A stretch of 64,000 bases of DNA from Candidatus Roseilinea sp. Its GTDB lineage: Bacteria > Chloroflexota > Anaerolineae > J036 > Brachytrichaceae. Both the position numbers and the translations under genes were made by a program. Under the pieces are notes generated by a model. It was not told the DNA's origin. It was given only the letters and a program-made list of their open reading frames with translations, and searched no databases. The stretch is from the NCBI GenBank assembly GCA_025055235.1, contig JANWYN010000040.1:29011-93010 (forward strand), read 5' to 3'. Shown piece after piece: positions 45,019 to 58,500 of this stretch (the first letter of the stretch is position 1; every line of letters begins with the position of its first letter).

Positions 45019-45887
45019 CCGGTGCGCCGTTGGCTGAAGATGGCGATCGCCGATGGCACCGGCTCGAACGAGTTCATGGAGAAGCCGCTCAGGCTGCTAT
45101 CCACCCACAGGCCGGACGACCCGCCACCGTCCAGGTTGAGCGCATCCACCACGCGCAGCTCGGGCGAAGCGGCCAGGAAGCCGGCCAAATCGGTCAACGT
45201 CCACTGCGCCATCTGCGTCACGCCCAGCAGCACGTAGCCTTCGCGGTCGAGCGCGATGAAGCTGCGCCGGTTGCGTTGGCCATTGTCGCTGATACCTTCC
45301 ACGCGCTGCGCGTCCACCACCAGCATCGGGAAGCTCTGCACCGCTTGTTCAATGGCCGGGTCGAAGCGGTAGGGATGCGTGCGCAGCCATTGCAAAGATG
45401 GCTTGCCTTCCCGCAGCGCGAACATCCCGCCGAACCCCCGATAGCTCCGCCCGAAGGCCCGGCCGTCGGCGATCAGCAGGCCGGTGGCGCGGTTGGCCTC
45501 GTCGAAGAACCCGCCGTTGATGACGAGGTCGGCGCCGGCAGCAAGTTGCCAGTCGCGCAGGGTGCGCGGCGTCTGTGGATCATAGAGCACGCGCAGCGCC
45601 GCGCGGCGCAGATCCACACGCGCCACCATGAGCAGCTCATCGGCCCCGTTGCTGCGGCCTTGCAACAGCATGAGTTCGATCGCCGGCGCGAGAGTGCGCC
45701 ATCGCCCATCGTAGGCAAGCGGCGTCGCGGTGGGCACCGGCGTGTTCGTGACGACCGCCGGCTGCGTCGGGTAGATCACCGGCGAAGGGAGGATCGTTGG
45801 GGACACGGCCGGCACGGCGGGCGCGTCGCTACAGGCTGCGGACAATCCGATGAGCGCGGCTGCGCCGATTGCACGCAGGAAACGCAT
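45015..45887 (-). CDS. Phosphodiester glycosidase-family lipoprotein (DUF2233/NAGPA-like)
   Basis: This 290-residue protein has a lipoprotein signal (LIGLSAACS lipobox near residue 20) and a Pro/Thr linker. A NAGPA/DUF2233 domain follows, with VINGGFFDE and the conserved [13 protein letters not shown]. Such enzymes uncover or hydrolyse sugar phosphodiesters, and some relatives act on cell-wall polymers. It is anchored on the cell surface. A GTG at 45890 would add one Met. Its promoter is shared with the divergent trmFO (see 45896-45915). Confidence 0.85.
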   Translation of the reverse strand: MRFLRAIGAAALIGLSAACSDAPAVPAVSPTILPSPVIYPTQPAVVTNTPVPTATPLAYDGRWRTLAPAIELMLLQGRSNGADELLMVARVDLRRAALRVLYDPQTPRTLRDWQLAAGADLVINGGFFDEANRATGLLIADGRAFGRSYRGFGGMFALREGKPSLQWLRTHPYRFDPAIEQAVQSFPMLVVDAQRVEGISDNGQRNRRSFIALDREGYVLLGVTQMAQWTLTDLAGFLAASPELRVVDALNLDGGGSSGLWVDSSLSGFSMNSFEPVPSAIAIFSQRRTG

Positions 45888-45895
45888 CACGTGGC

Positions 45896-45915
45896 GATTC
45901 TACGCTGTTAGAATC
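45896..45915. promoter_or_regulatory. Palindromic divergent -10 pair for the glycosidase and trmFO
   Basis: GATTCTA (45896-45902) and TAGAATC (45909-45915) are exact inverted copies around CGCTGT. Read outwards, each strand carries TAGAAT. The two hexamers lie 9 bases from the glycosidase ATG (6 from its GTG) and 11 bases from the trmFO ATG. A single symmetrical element could drive both genes. Confidence 0.6.
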
Positions 45916-45925
45916 ATCTTGCACC

Positions 45926-47377
45926 ATGCGCGAGACCGACTTCATCACCGTGATCGGCGGCGGCCTGGCCGGCACAGAAGCCGCTTGGCAAATTGCGCAG
46001 CGCGGCGTGCGCGTCAAGCTGTATGAGATGCGCCCGCACAAGATGACGCCGGCGCATACCACCGGCCATTTGGCCGAGCTGGTGTGCAGCAACTCGCTGG
46101 GCGCCGATCAGGTGGACAAGGCGCCCGGGCTGCTCAAGCGCGAGATGCGCATGCTCGGCTCGTTAATGATGGCATGCGCCGAGCGCGCCGTGGTGCCTGC
46201 CGGCGGCGCGCTGGCCGTAGATCGCGAACGCTTCGCGCTGGAAGTGACCCGCCGCATCGAGTCGCACCCGCTCATTGAGGTCATCCGTGAGGAAGCGACG
46301 CGCATTCCGGAGGGCGTCAGCGTGATCGCCAGCGGGCCGCTCACGTCGGATGCGCTGGCCGCCGAGATCGCCCGGCTGAGCGGCAGCGAGTATCTCTACT
46401 TCTGGGACGCCATCGCGCCCATCGTGACGCTCGACTCGATTGACTTCAACACCGCCTTCCGCGCCTCGCGCTACGGAAAGGAAATGAGAATTGAGCGTGC
46501 AGAATCGGACGGACAAACCTGCAATCCGGATGCTCAATTCTCCGAAGGCGACTACATCAACTGCCCGATGACGCGGGACGAGTACTACGCCTTCGTCGAG
46601 GCGCTGGTGACGGCAGAGACGGCGACACTGCGCGACTTCGAGCTGCGCGACGAGCGTTTCTTCGAGGGCTGTCTGCCGATCGAGGTGTTGGCGCGGCGCG
46701 GCAAGGATGCGCTGGCCTTCGGGCCGATGCGCCCGGTCGGCATCCGCGATCCGCGCACCGGCAAGCGGCCGTTCGCCGTGGTGCAACTGCGGCAGGACAA
46801 CGTCGCCGGCACGCTCTACAACATCGTCGGCTTCCAGACCAACCTCAAGTTCTCCGAACAGGACCGCGTGCTGCGCATGATCCCCGGCCTGCAGAACGCC
46901 GAGTTCGTGCGCTACGGACAAATGCACCGCAACACCTTCATCAATTCTCCTGTCCTACTCGATGCCACTTTGAGACTGAAGCAGGAGCATCTAACAAAGC
47001 AGACATTCTCAATTCTCAATTCTCGATTTTCAATTTTCTTCGCAGGCCAAATCGTCGGCGTCGAGGGCTACGTCGGCAATGCAGCGACCGGGCTGCTGGC
47101 CGGTATCAACGCGGTACGCGCGCTGCGCGGCGCGCCGTTGGTCACACTGCCGCCTACGACGATGCTCGGCGCGCTGTGCCACTACATCGCGCACGCCGAC
47201 CCGAAGCACTTCCAGCCGATGAAGGCGAACTTTGGCATCTTGCCGCCGCTGGCGCAGCCGCCGCGCGACAAGCGGCTGCGCGGCGCGGCCTATGCCGAGC
47301 GCGCCCAGCGCGACTTGCAGGCAGCGATCGAATCGCAGGGCATCCTCAGCGACATCTTGCTGCCCATCGAGGGCTGA
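45926..47377 (+). CDS. trmFO: tRNA (uracil-54-C5)-methyltransferase TrmFO, folate-dependent
   Basis: TrmFO makes ribothymidine-54 in tRNA using methylenetetrahydrofolate and FAD. The 483-residue protein has the N-terminal FAD motif [14 protein letters not shown], the NSLGAD segment, GDYINCPM, and the C-terminal [14 protein letters not shown] followed by [12 protein letters not shown]. Two stretches are unlike the family: about 20 residues before GDYINCPM (near 190-210), and about 17 residues before FFAGQ (near 355-372). The second is encoded by an ATTCTCA-type heptamer tract. Both lie in surface loops by position. It lies next to the divergent glycosidase gene. Confidence 0.95.
   Translation: MRETDFITVIGGGLAGTEAAWQIAQRGVRVKLYEMRPHKMTPAHTTGHLAELVCSNSLGADQVDKAPGLLKREMRMLGSLMMACAERAVVPAGGALAVDRERFALEVTRRIESHPLIEVIREEATRIPEGVSVIASGPLTSDALAAEIARLSGSEYLYFWDAIAPIVTLDSIDFNTAFRASRYGKEMRIERAESDGQTCNPDAQFSEGDYINCPMTRDEYYAFVEALVTAETATLRDFELRDERFFEGCLPIEVLARRGKDALAFGPMRPVGIRDPRTGKRPFAVVQLRQDNVAGTLYNIVGFQTNLKFSEQDRVLRMIPGLQNAEFVRYGQMHRNTFINSPVLLDATLRLKQEHLTKQTFSILNSRFSIFFAGQIVGVEGYVGNAATGLLAGINAVRALRGAPLVTLPPTTMLGALCHYIAHADPKHFQPMKANFGILPPLAQPPRDKRLRGAAYAERAQRDLQAAIESQGILSDILLPIEG
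47005..47040 (+). repeat. Heptamer repeat inside trmFO
   Basis: Units read ATTCTCA, ATTCTCA, ATTCTCG, ATTTTCA, ATTTTCT. It is in frame and encodes [12 protein letters not shown] just before the conserved [10 protein letters not shown] motif. An AGAATTGAG fragment of the inverse kind lies at 46487, and CTCAATTCTC at 46533, inside the first trmFO insert. Confidence 0.8.
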
Positions 47378-47416
47378 CCACCGCTCACCATCCCATCACC
47401 ACCGACGACTGCTGCC

Positions 47417-47869
47417 ATGTGGGCCCGCTACACGATCACCGTTTCGTTCCTTGCGCTCGCCATCGCCTATGGGGCGACGTTGTTCGCCGGCTGGAGCATC
47501 GCGCGCGCCGTGCCGGGTGTAGCCAGCGCAGAGCAGACCAGCCTCCTCGCGCGCAGCTTGGCCATCGCCATCATCGCCTGGCCGATTTGGGCGATCCACT
47601 GGCGCTGGGCACGGCGCGATTGGAACTGGGATGGGACGGTCTCGCAGTTGTATCTGGCCTTCTTCACCATCATGGGCCTGATCGCCAGCGCATGGATCGG
47701 CATGCAATTCATCAGCCGGCTGCTGGAAGTGCTGTTCGGCTCGAAGCCGGCGGATGGCGATTCGATCAGCTATTTGATCGGCGCCTTGTGGTCAACGCTG
47801 GTATCGCTGCTGGTATGGGTCTATCACGGCGGGATTTGGATTCAGCATCGCCGGCGTGCGACAAGGTAA
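47417..47869 (+). CDS. Four-helix membrane protein (DUF5671-like)
   Basis: This 150-residue protein is made of four membrane helices with short loops (centres near residues 12, 52, 85 and 125). The pattern of Trp and Arg between helices (WAIHWRWARRDWNWD) recalls DUF5671 proteins. The function is unknown. It follows trmFO by ~40 bases on the same strand and may be co-transcribed. Confidence 0.7.
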   Translation: MWARYTITVSFLALAIAYGATLFAGWSIARAVPGVASAEQTSLLARSLAIAIIAWPIWAIHWRWARRDWNWDGTVSQLYLAFFTIMGLIASAWIGMQFISRLLEVLFGSKPADGDSISYLIGALWSTLVSLLVWVYHGGIWIQHRRRATR

Positions 47870-47928
47870 GGAGATACAGATCGTCGAGCCGAAACAGCTA
47901 GGCGATCCAAGGTATTTACAATGCACAG

Positions 47929-48066
47929 AGTGCATTTGCGGATAGGGGCAAGCCATCACACGGCAGGGCACGGACGCCGTTCCGTGCCCGTGTGCTGCCA
48001 ACGGCACGCTGCGGTAGCCCATGCGGGCCATTCAGAGCGCGCCCTACAGCCCGCTGGCGAATGCAC
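47929..48066. repeat. Dispersed repeat family C, longest copy
   Basis: This element fills a third of the 399-base gap before the regulator gene. It starts with GTGCATTTGCGGATAGGGGC and ends with the inverse GGCGAATGCACCC, so its ends are inverted. Inside lie the hairpin GGCACGGA/TCCGTGCC and the block shared with 43331-43390. The size, inverted ends and lack of a gene fit a MITE-like element. After it come CACATTGACA and TATAAT (48098-48103), a possible promoter with poor spacing. Confidence 0.65.
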
Positions 48067-48268
48067 CCATGCGCACATATCACATTGACATGCGGTATAT
48101 AATGCCGCGCACTTCACCAGAGAGCGTTGACGCATCGTGAGCTTATCCGGATCTGAACGTGAACACGAAGACCTCGAAGAAGCGTGATCCGGATGGTCGC
48201 TAAGCGCCTACGAGACAACTTGAGTGCGTGCAGCCTGGCAGGGAGGCGCCGGGCTGCAAAGGTATCCT

Positions 48269-48958
48269 ATGAAGACGGCAGCAACGAAGATCCTCCTCGT
48301 ACAAGGCGGCCTGGGTGACTCTGTTGGACCGGTGCTCGAACGCCATGGCTACCGAGTGATCTGGGTGCGCACGGCCAAGAACGCTTTGGAACGCGTGGCC
48401 AACGAGAAGTTGGCGCTGGTGGTGATTGACGCGCCCTCGCTCAACGCCAACGCGGAGAAACTGTGTCAAGAAATCAAGCGCTTGAAAGAGCTACCCGTGC
48501 TGATGATCGGCGCGGATGCCTCTGCCGGCAACGGAATCAACCCAAGCACCTACAGCGGCTGCGCCGATGCGTTCGTGTCGCGGCCGCTGCAGCTGCGCCG
48601 TTTGCTGTCGCGCTTGGAGAAGCTGTTGCCCGAAGGCTTGACGCTGGAGCTGCGCTGCGGCGAACTCGTCTTCCGGCCCGCGGATGGCATCCTGCGCAAA
48701 CGCAACGAGGAGATCTATCTCAACCCGAAGCTATCCAAGCTGCTACAACTCTTCATGCAGCGGCAAGGCGAGGTGTTGCCGCGCAAGTTGCTCATGCAAC
48801 AGGTGTGGGAAACCGACTACCTCGGCGACACGCGCACGCTCGACGTGCACATCCGCTGGCTGCGCGAGGCGATCGAGGACAATCCGACTGAGCCTGTATA
48901 TCTTCACACCGTGCGGGGACAGGGCTATCGCTTCGACAATCCTAAAGCCAAGAAATGA
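48269..48958 (+). CDS. OmpR-type DNA-binding regulator with an atypical receiver domain
   Basis: This 229-residue protein has a receiver-like N-terminal half and an OmpR/PhoB winged helix at the C-terminus (GEVLPRKLLMQQVWETDYLG, then RTLDVHIRWLREAIEDNP and TVRGQGYRF). The receiver keeps the phosphorylatable Asp (D54 in LVVIDAPSL). It lacks the acidic pair after the first strand (VQGG instead of VDD), and the usual conserved Lys is Arg (SRPLQ). It is probably phosphorylation-independent. No histidine kinase gene is next to it; the next gene is a PfkB kinase with ATGA overlap. ATG 48269 gives the first strand; an upstream start adds 15 residues of no meaning. Confidence 0.88.
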   Translation: MKTAATKILLVQGGLGDSVGPVLERHGYRVIWVRTAKNALERVANEKLALVVIDAPSLNANAEKLCQEIKRLKELPVLMIGADASAGNGINPSTYSGCADAFVSRPLQLRRLLSRLEKLLPEGLTLELRCGELVFRPADGILRKRNEEIYLNPKLSKLLQLFMQRQGEVLPRKLLMQQVWETDYLGDTRTLDVHIRWLREAIEDNPTEPVYLHTVRGQGYRFDNPKAKK

Positions 48959-49929
48959 ACATCGTCGTCACCGGGTCCATCGCCTACGATTACTTGATGA
49001 CCTTCCCGGGGTCGTTTAGCGAGCACATCCTGCCGGAGCACATGGCCCGCGTCAGCTTGAGCTTCCTGGTGGACTCGATGGAGCGCCGGCGCGGCGGCTG
49101 TGGCCCGAACATCGCCTATACGCTTGCGCTGTTGGGCGAGCGCCCCCGCCTGATGGGCACGGCCGGCCAGGATTTCGACGAGTATCGCGAATGGCTGGAA
49201 TCGGTCGGCGTGGACACGTCGCTCACCCGCATCGTCCGCCACAAGTTCACGGCGTCGTTCTTCTGCAGCACCGACCGCAACAACAACCAAATTGCGTCGT
49301 TCTACTCCGGCGCCATGGCCGACGCGCGTGAGCTTTCCTTCAAAGACCTGCCCTTCAAGCCGGACATCGTCATCATCTCGCCGAACGATCCGCAGGCGAT
49401 GATCCAGCATGCGCGAGAGTGCCGCGAGCTGGGCATTCGCCACATCTTCGACCCCGGCCAGCAGGTCGCGCGGTCTTCAGGTGAGGAACTCAAAGCCGGC
49501 ATCGTCGGCGCCGACATACTGATTTGCAACGACTACGAGTTCGAGTTGATCCGCCAAAAAACGGGGCTGACCGAGGCCGACGTGCTGTATCACTCCGAGG
49601 CGCTCGTCATCACGCGCGGTGAGAAAGGCTCGACGATCCTGCTGCGCGATCATCGGATTGACATCCCGGCCGTGCCGGAAGAGCGCGTCGTGGACCCCAC
49701 CGGCGTCGGCGATGCGTTCCGCGGTGGCCTGCTGAAGGGCCTGGCCGTGGGCGCCGACTGGGAGACGTGCGGCCGGCTGGGCAGCGTCGCAGCTACCTTT
49801 GCCCTGGAACACATCGGCGGCCAGGGCCACAGCTATACCTGGGAGCAATTCAAAGCGCGCTACGAGGCGCACTTCGGCCCGCTCAACATCGAGATGAACG
49901 GCAAATTGCCTGCGGGCCAACGGTCATGA
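48955..49929 (+). CDS. PfkB-family carbohydrate/adenosine kinase
   Basis: This 324-residue enzyme has the ribokinase fold: RRGGCGPNIAYTLALLG is signature 1 and DPTGVGDAFRGG is signature 2 with the catalytic Asp. The ATGA start overlaps the regulator stop, so the pair is coupled. The gene lies ~130 bases before S-adenosylhomocysteinase, whose product is adenosine. An adenosine kinase role in the methyl cycle is therefore attractive, though other PfkB substrates remain possible. Confidence 0.9.
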   Translation: MNIVVTGSIAYDYLMTFPGSFSEHILPEHMARVSLSFLVDSMERRRGGCGPNIAYTLALLGERPRLMGTAGQDFDEYREWLESVGVDTSLTRIVRHKFTASFFCSTDRNNNQIASFYSGAMADARELSFKDLPFKPDIVIISPNDPQAMIQHARECRELGIRHIFDPGQQVARSSGEELKAGIVGADILICNDYEFELIRQKTGLTEADVLYHSEALVITRGEKGSTILLRDHRIDIPAVPEERVVDPTGVGDAFRGGLLKGLAVGADWETCGRLGSVAATFALEHIGGQGHSYTWEQFKARYEAHFGPLNIEMNGKLPAGQRS

Positions 49930-50039
49930 ATCCGCGTTACCAGAAGAACACAAGCGGCTTCGCCTCTCTTCGATCCTCTGCGGGGGCAAGCAGCCTGGAG
50001 TCCCGGTGCTTTGTGTCTTTTCGGTCGAATCGTATGTGA

Positions 50040-51323
<1,284 letters not shown>

Positions 51324-51364
51324 CACATCGTTCTGCAGGAATGCATCGAACTGATCGGCTCAGG

Positions 51365-51388
51365 GGTGGATCACTCATGTGATCCGCC
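51365..51388 (+). terminator. Hairpin behind ahcY
   Basis: GGTGGATCAC (51365-51374) pairs with GTGATCCGCC (51379-51388) around TCAT, with one G-T pair. No long T run follows. The remaining ~290 bases to the next gene show no feature I can support. Confidence 0.55.
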
Positions 51389-51678
51389 CTTGAACCAGAC
51401 ACCCGCAGAGAACACAGATTACGAACGATCCGGCTGAGCATTCAATTCGAAGCTCATCGCGATACTGAGCAATCGGTATTACGCATCGTGCTGCACCTGG
51501 CCGATCAAGCTCGGAGACGGCAGGAGGATGGACGCCGACGACGGCGTTGACATCACGAACATAGGCGGGCAAAGTTAACATGCCGGTACTTGTCAGCAGC
51601 GATTCTTCATAAAGTTGTGCGACAATCTCCTCGGAAGACTGACGGTCTGCGCATGACCTGGCAATGGAGGATGCGCCC

Positions 51679-52902
51679 ATGACTGCTATAAAGCAATTGT
51701 TGAATCGTTCGTTAGCCAAGACATGGCGTATTGGTGCAGGGTTGGTTTTGGGGTTGGCCGTGACAACGCAACTTGCAATAGCGTCCGTGGGCGGTCCGGC
51801 CCAGCTTACTGCGACCCCCATATCCACACCAACACCTGATCAGCCGCCGGCAAAAGCCACCTCGAAGTCCGACGAGGCGGCCATTCGCGATGTTGCCGAA
51901 GCCTATATCGCTGCGCTCACCCGTGGGGACGCTGCCGGCATGATCGCTCAGCTGGATAAGCAGACCATCGCCTGGTACGAGGGCGTGCTCAAGTCGGCCA
52001 ACTTCGACAAGCGGTCGGCCTTCGACCGGCTCGACATCCAGAAGAAGGTTTTGGTGCTCCGACTGCGCAACACGTTCAACGCTGCACAGTTAAAGAAGAT
52101 GACGGTGCAGGATATGCTGCAAGCTGCTGTGGACAACGGTTGGTATACCTCCGACTTTCTTGGGACGCTCAAGATTGCCAAGGTTCGCGTGAAAGGCGAT
52201 CGTGCTTCGGCCTCGTTGCAAGTGCAACCCGATTCGTACGTCGTGCAGTTCGTGCGCGAAAATGGCCAGTGGAAGATGTCACTGGTCTTCATCCTCAATG
52301 CTGCCAGCTCGATATTGGAACGGCAGTTGGAGCGCACTGGGCTCAAACAAGAGGAAGCGTTGGTGCGCCTGCTCGAATCATCGTCGGGCTATCAGATTGA
52401 CCCACGCAGCTTCGACGGTCCATTACCTCGGGTCGAGCGCAAGCGTGTGGCTACGTCCAAAGCTGCGTTGAAGCGCCTACTGTCTGTAGACGACAGTGTT
52501 TCCGTGCAAGTGCCTGAGAGTTGGCGGGAGATGAGCGACTTGAATCCCGATGCAATTCTCCAAGCAGCCGACCTGCTAGCAGAAGGCTATGTCATCGTGA
52601 TCCCTGATGACAAAGCGATCTTCGCCGATCTTGAATCGTATGTTTCTACGGCGCTGGCTGGGATAAGTGACCGGCTATCCGAAGCCAACGTAAGCGCCCC
52701 TGTTGAACTGACGCTCAACAAGAAACCGGGCCTCCTTCATACCGTGCGTGGTAAATTCAAAGGCGTTGAATTGGTGTTTATATTTGGTTTCGCTGAAGGC
52801 GAAGACAAGTACTACCAGATCATGACCTGGACTTTGCCCTCTCGTTTCGAGCGCAATAGAGAGATTCTGCTCGACATCATCAAGAGCTTCCGAGAGGAAT
52901 AG
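51679..52902 (+). CDS. Exported protein of unknown function with an NTF2-like domain
   Basis: This 407-residue protein has an N-terminal hydrophobic signal (about residues 16-36, ending VGGPAQ) and a Thr/Pro linker. Residues ~55-200 look like an NTF2/SnoaL-like fold (AIRDVAEAYIAALTRGDAAGMIAQL...ENGQWKMSLVFIL). The second half (~residues 260-407) resembles PsbP/DUF1795-type domains (VQVPESWREMSDL, then YYQIMTWTLPSRF). Both are small-molecule or partner-binding folds; no active site is visible. ATG 51679 has a GGAGG site at 51667-51671. Confidence 0.75.
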   Translation: MTAIKQLLNRSLAKTWRIGAGLVLGLAVTTQLAIASVGGPAQLTATPISTPTPDQPPAKATSKSDEAAIRDVAEAYIAALTRGDAAGMIAQLDKQTIAWYEGVLKSANFDKRSAFDRLDIQKKVLVLRLRNTFNAAQLKKMTVQDMLQAAVDNGWYTSDFLGTLKIAKVRVKGDRASASLQVQPDSYVVQFVRENGQWKMSLVFILNAASSILERQLERTGLKQEEALVRLLESSSGYQIDPRSFDGPLPRVERKRVATSKAALKRLLSVDDSVSVQVPESWREMSDLNPDAILQAADLLAEGYVIVIPDDKAIFADLESYVSTALAGISDRLSEANVSAPVELTLNKKPGLLHTVRGKFKGVELVFIFGFAEGEDKYYQIMTWTLPSRFERNREILLDIIKSFREE

Positions 52903-52943
52903 CGAGTGCCAACTTTGGAGCAAAACCAACAGAGCAAACACAC

Positions 52944-52965
52944 CGGGTTTCTCAAAGGGAACCCG
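52944..52965. terminator. Hairpin between convergent genes
   Basis: CGGGTT (52944-52949) pairs with AACCCG (52960-52965), followed by ATTTGCTTTTA. It lies 42 bases after the exported-protein stop, in the 178-base gap before the end of the clpC-like gene, and could end either transcript. Confidence 0.5.
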
Positions 52966-53080
52966 ATTTGCTTTTACCTCAAGCGCTGGTGTGCGAAGGC
53001 GAAGCGATGCTGGCTATGGAGCGCCACCGGCGCGCTGCAACGCTGGCGCACGTCGCGAAGCGCGCATACGAGCGGCACAG

Positions 53081-55345
<2,265 letters not shown>

Positions 55346-55513
55346 CGGTGAAGATTATCGCCGAGGTGCAATGCGTCGAACCGCCGCGTTGATACAAGCC
55401 GGACACTAATGAGCGAACGACACTTCACTTGCCCCGCTTGCGTCTCCGCCGCGTGGGCATATACTCTCGCTCTGCAAGAAGCACATCTGCCGGCCGGTTC
55501 ACAGGAGGGAAGC

Positions 55514-58500
55514 ATGTTGCATGTGGCTGTGCGCCTTCGCTCGAGAGCAGGTTTGAATCTTGTGCTGAGCGCCGCCCTGGCGCTGACGTCGCTCTCGTTC
55601 ACCCCCCCCCCCCGCCAACGCCGCCGCCGGCTGAGCCTGTCGAAGCCGTGCCTGTCGAAGCCGCGCCTGTCGAAGCCGCCGGCGAGCCGGCCCGGCCGGT
55701 GAGCTACGACCCGCTCAGCGCGGTCATCACACCCGGCCACCCCGACTTCGACCGCCTGTTCGACCCGGCAGCGCAGCCGCCTGCCGACCTTGCCCTTCAG
55801 CGTCTGCCCGAATTGGCCGGCGACCCAAGCCGCCCGGCCGCCGAACCGCCCCTTGCTGCGGAAGCCGCCCCGCTGCCCGAGCTGCTGCCGCCGGAGGACG
55901 TGCTGCGCGCCCACGTCGCCTTCGCCCCGGCCTACGCCCTGCCCGGCGAGACCTTGGCTGCGACGCTGGTGCTCCGCACGCGCCGGCCGCTCGACGGCCT
56001 GAGCGTGCGCCTGACCCTGCCCGAGGGGCTGGACTATCTGCCCGACAGCGCCGAGGAGGCCAGCTACGACCCATCCACGCGCACGCTGAGCTGGCCAAAG
56101 GTCGGCATAGACCAGACCGGCCTGGCCGAGTTCCCCTTCCAGGTGCAAGCCGGCGCGGTCAAAGCCGGCACGCCCGGGCGCGACGAAGACAGCGCGACGC
56201 TCAAAGTCATCCCCGAGGTGCAACTCGGCGAGGCCGGCGGCCTGCGCGTTGAAGCGCTGGCACAGGCGGTGGTGATCGGCGCCGCGCCCGCCGAGGCCGC
56301 GTTGTCGGTCGAGGGCGGGACGCTTGTGCTGCCCGGCGGGCGGGTGACGCTCACCTTCGCCCCCGGCGCGCTGGCAGCGCGCGCGGCGCTGCGCGGCAGC
56401 GTCTTCCTGGAGCGCGACGCAGCCGGCGGACCGCCCGCGCTGACCTTCCGAGTCGAGCCGGACCTGGCCTTCGCCGCGCCGGTGACGGCGACGATTGACC
56501 TGCGCGGGCTGCTGAGCGAGGCGCTGCTGGCCGCGGGCGTCGAGCCGGCGCTGGCCTACCAGCGGGTGAGCACGCGCACCGAGGAAGCCAAGCTGGCCGA
56601 CGGCAGCACCAAAACCGTCGAGGTGCGCCAGGTCGTCTACGAACCCGTGCCGGCGCGCTACGACGCCGCACAGGGCGTGCTGACGGCGCAGTTGCGCCAC
56701 TTCTCGTCCTACACGGTGATCTTCCAGGTGCCGGCCGGGCGACCGGAGCCGTGGAAGTTCGCCCCGAACATGGGCGGGGTGAGCCCGTTCCGTGGATCGG
56801 CCACCTACGTCCAGAGCATCGAGCTGCCGGCGCTGCCCGACGGCGTGCAGCCCAGCCTGGCCATCGTCTACTCCAGCGCCGGCGCAGAAAGCGGCGGCTG
56901 GGGCGATGACTACCGCATGGGTGCAGGCTGGAGCCTGGACGTGCCGCACGTGCGCCGCGGGGTGCGGCTGGAGAAGCGTCAATACACCACCTGGTCGCCG
57001 CAGTGGGGCACGCTGTTCCATCAATACTACGAGCTGATCACCAACGAGCAATACAAGCTCAGCCTGGGCGGCGTGGAATACAACCTGATCTACAAGGGCA
57101 GCGCCAACGGGGCGGACGAATTCGTGACGCAGCACTACGCGCCGGTGCGGGTATACCGTTGCAGGTTTGGCACCTCATGCAACGGGACGGCCCTGCCGTT
57201 CGGGGGATTCAGCGATTTCGGCGCGCCGGCCCCGCACTACTGGCAGGTGTGGACGGCAGACGGGACGCGCTACGCCTTCGGGACGGACGCCGCCAGCACC
57301 AAGGTCTTCCGCAAGCGCAACGGCAACCAGATCGCCTACCAGACCTGGTATCTGCGCTACGTGTATTCGCCGCGGCGCGACGACCCGACCGTCGCAGGCG
57401 GCTGGTCGGCCGAATGGGTCTACAGCGAAGAGCCGATGAGCGGCGACAACGGCATGGTGGACGGGCAATCGTCGTGGGAGATGGGAGCAGACTGGGAGAC
57501 CAACACCCGGCTGAGCTACATCCGTTACGGCAACCGCCATTCTAGCCCGCCGCGGGCGTATCTGGTGATGTTCCAATACACCGGCTCGCCGGCGCGCCTG
57601 CTCTCGATCTGGACCTGTCGCTACGTCGCCGGCAACCCGAACAATTGTCCCGAGGACGCCTGGCGCCTGCGGCGCTACGAGCTAGGCTACGCCGGCCCGC
57701 CGTGGAACACCCGCGTGGCGCGCATCACCCCGCAGGCGTGGGACACCGGCATCAACGGCTGGCGGCAGTTGCCGAACACCACCTTCGAATACCAGAACGA
57801 AAACGACACGCTGGTGCGGGCGATCAACAACGGCTACGGTGGGCGGGTGGAGTTCAGCTACTGGCAGGGCTACCGCAATGACCGGACGTACTTCCACGTC
57901 AACCAGCGCACGCTGCGCGACGGGCTGGGCGGGGTGACCGTCGAGACCTACGAGTTCTCCAACCCGTGCTGGAACGACGCCGGCAGCCCGTGCCACCTGG
58001 GGCACGACGATGTGTTTCCGGAGTCGCGCGGCGGGCTGATGGGCTACGGCACGCTGGTCAAGCGCGTCGGCCCGCAGGGCGGCAGCCCGCTGAGCTTGGT
58101 GCGCACCGACACGCACACCGACCGGCGCTGGCTGGGGCAAGTGTATGACACGCGCCACTACTCCGCCGACGGCGGGACGGTGCTGCGCGCCAGCCGGGTG
58201 TGGCATGCCGTGAACGAGCCGGCGCCGGGCCAACCGGCGGGCACCTGGCTGAGCTGGGCGGCGGTGACGGACGAGTTCCCCTTCGGCGACCTGAGCTACG
58301 CCGCCGGCAACGTGCCGCCGAGCGGGGTGCTGATGGCGCGCGTCGAGCGGCGGGTGGACGGCCTGAGCAACCCCACGGCCGAGTTCCAGCGCGGTTTTTG
58401 GCATCGCGGCGGCGACGAGCTGAGCACCCACTGGGGTTACACCCACAACTGGTCGCGGTGGATCGTCGGGCGGGTGGCTTGGGAGAACCGCTTCGACGGC

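Noticed and set aside
48085..48103. TTGACA and TATAAT as a promoter of the regulator gene
   Set aside because: Both hexamers are good, but only 7 bases lie between them, so they cannot work as one -35/-10 pair; the TATAAT alone may still be used.
51375..51827. 150-residue open frame on the minus strand before the exported-protein gene
   Set aside because: It overlaps the signal-peptide region of a well-supported gene on the other strand and shows no domain, start context or family resemblance.
55409..55702. Independent 97-residue gene at the start of the RHS gene
   Set aside because: It holds only the signal peptide and then Arg/Ser-rich nonsense after the C tract; better read as the displaced front end of the RHS gene.
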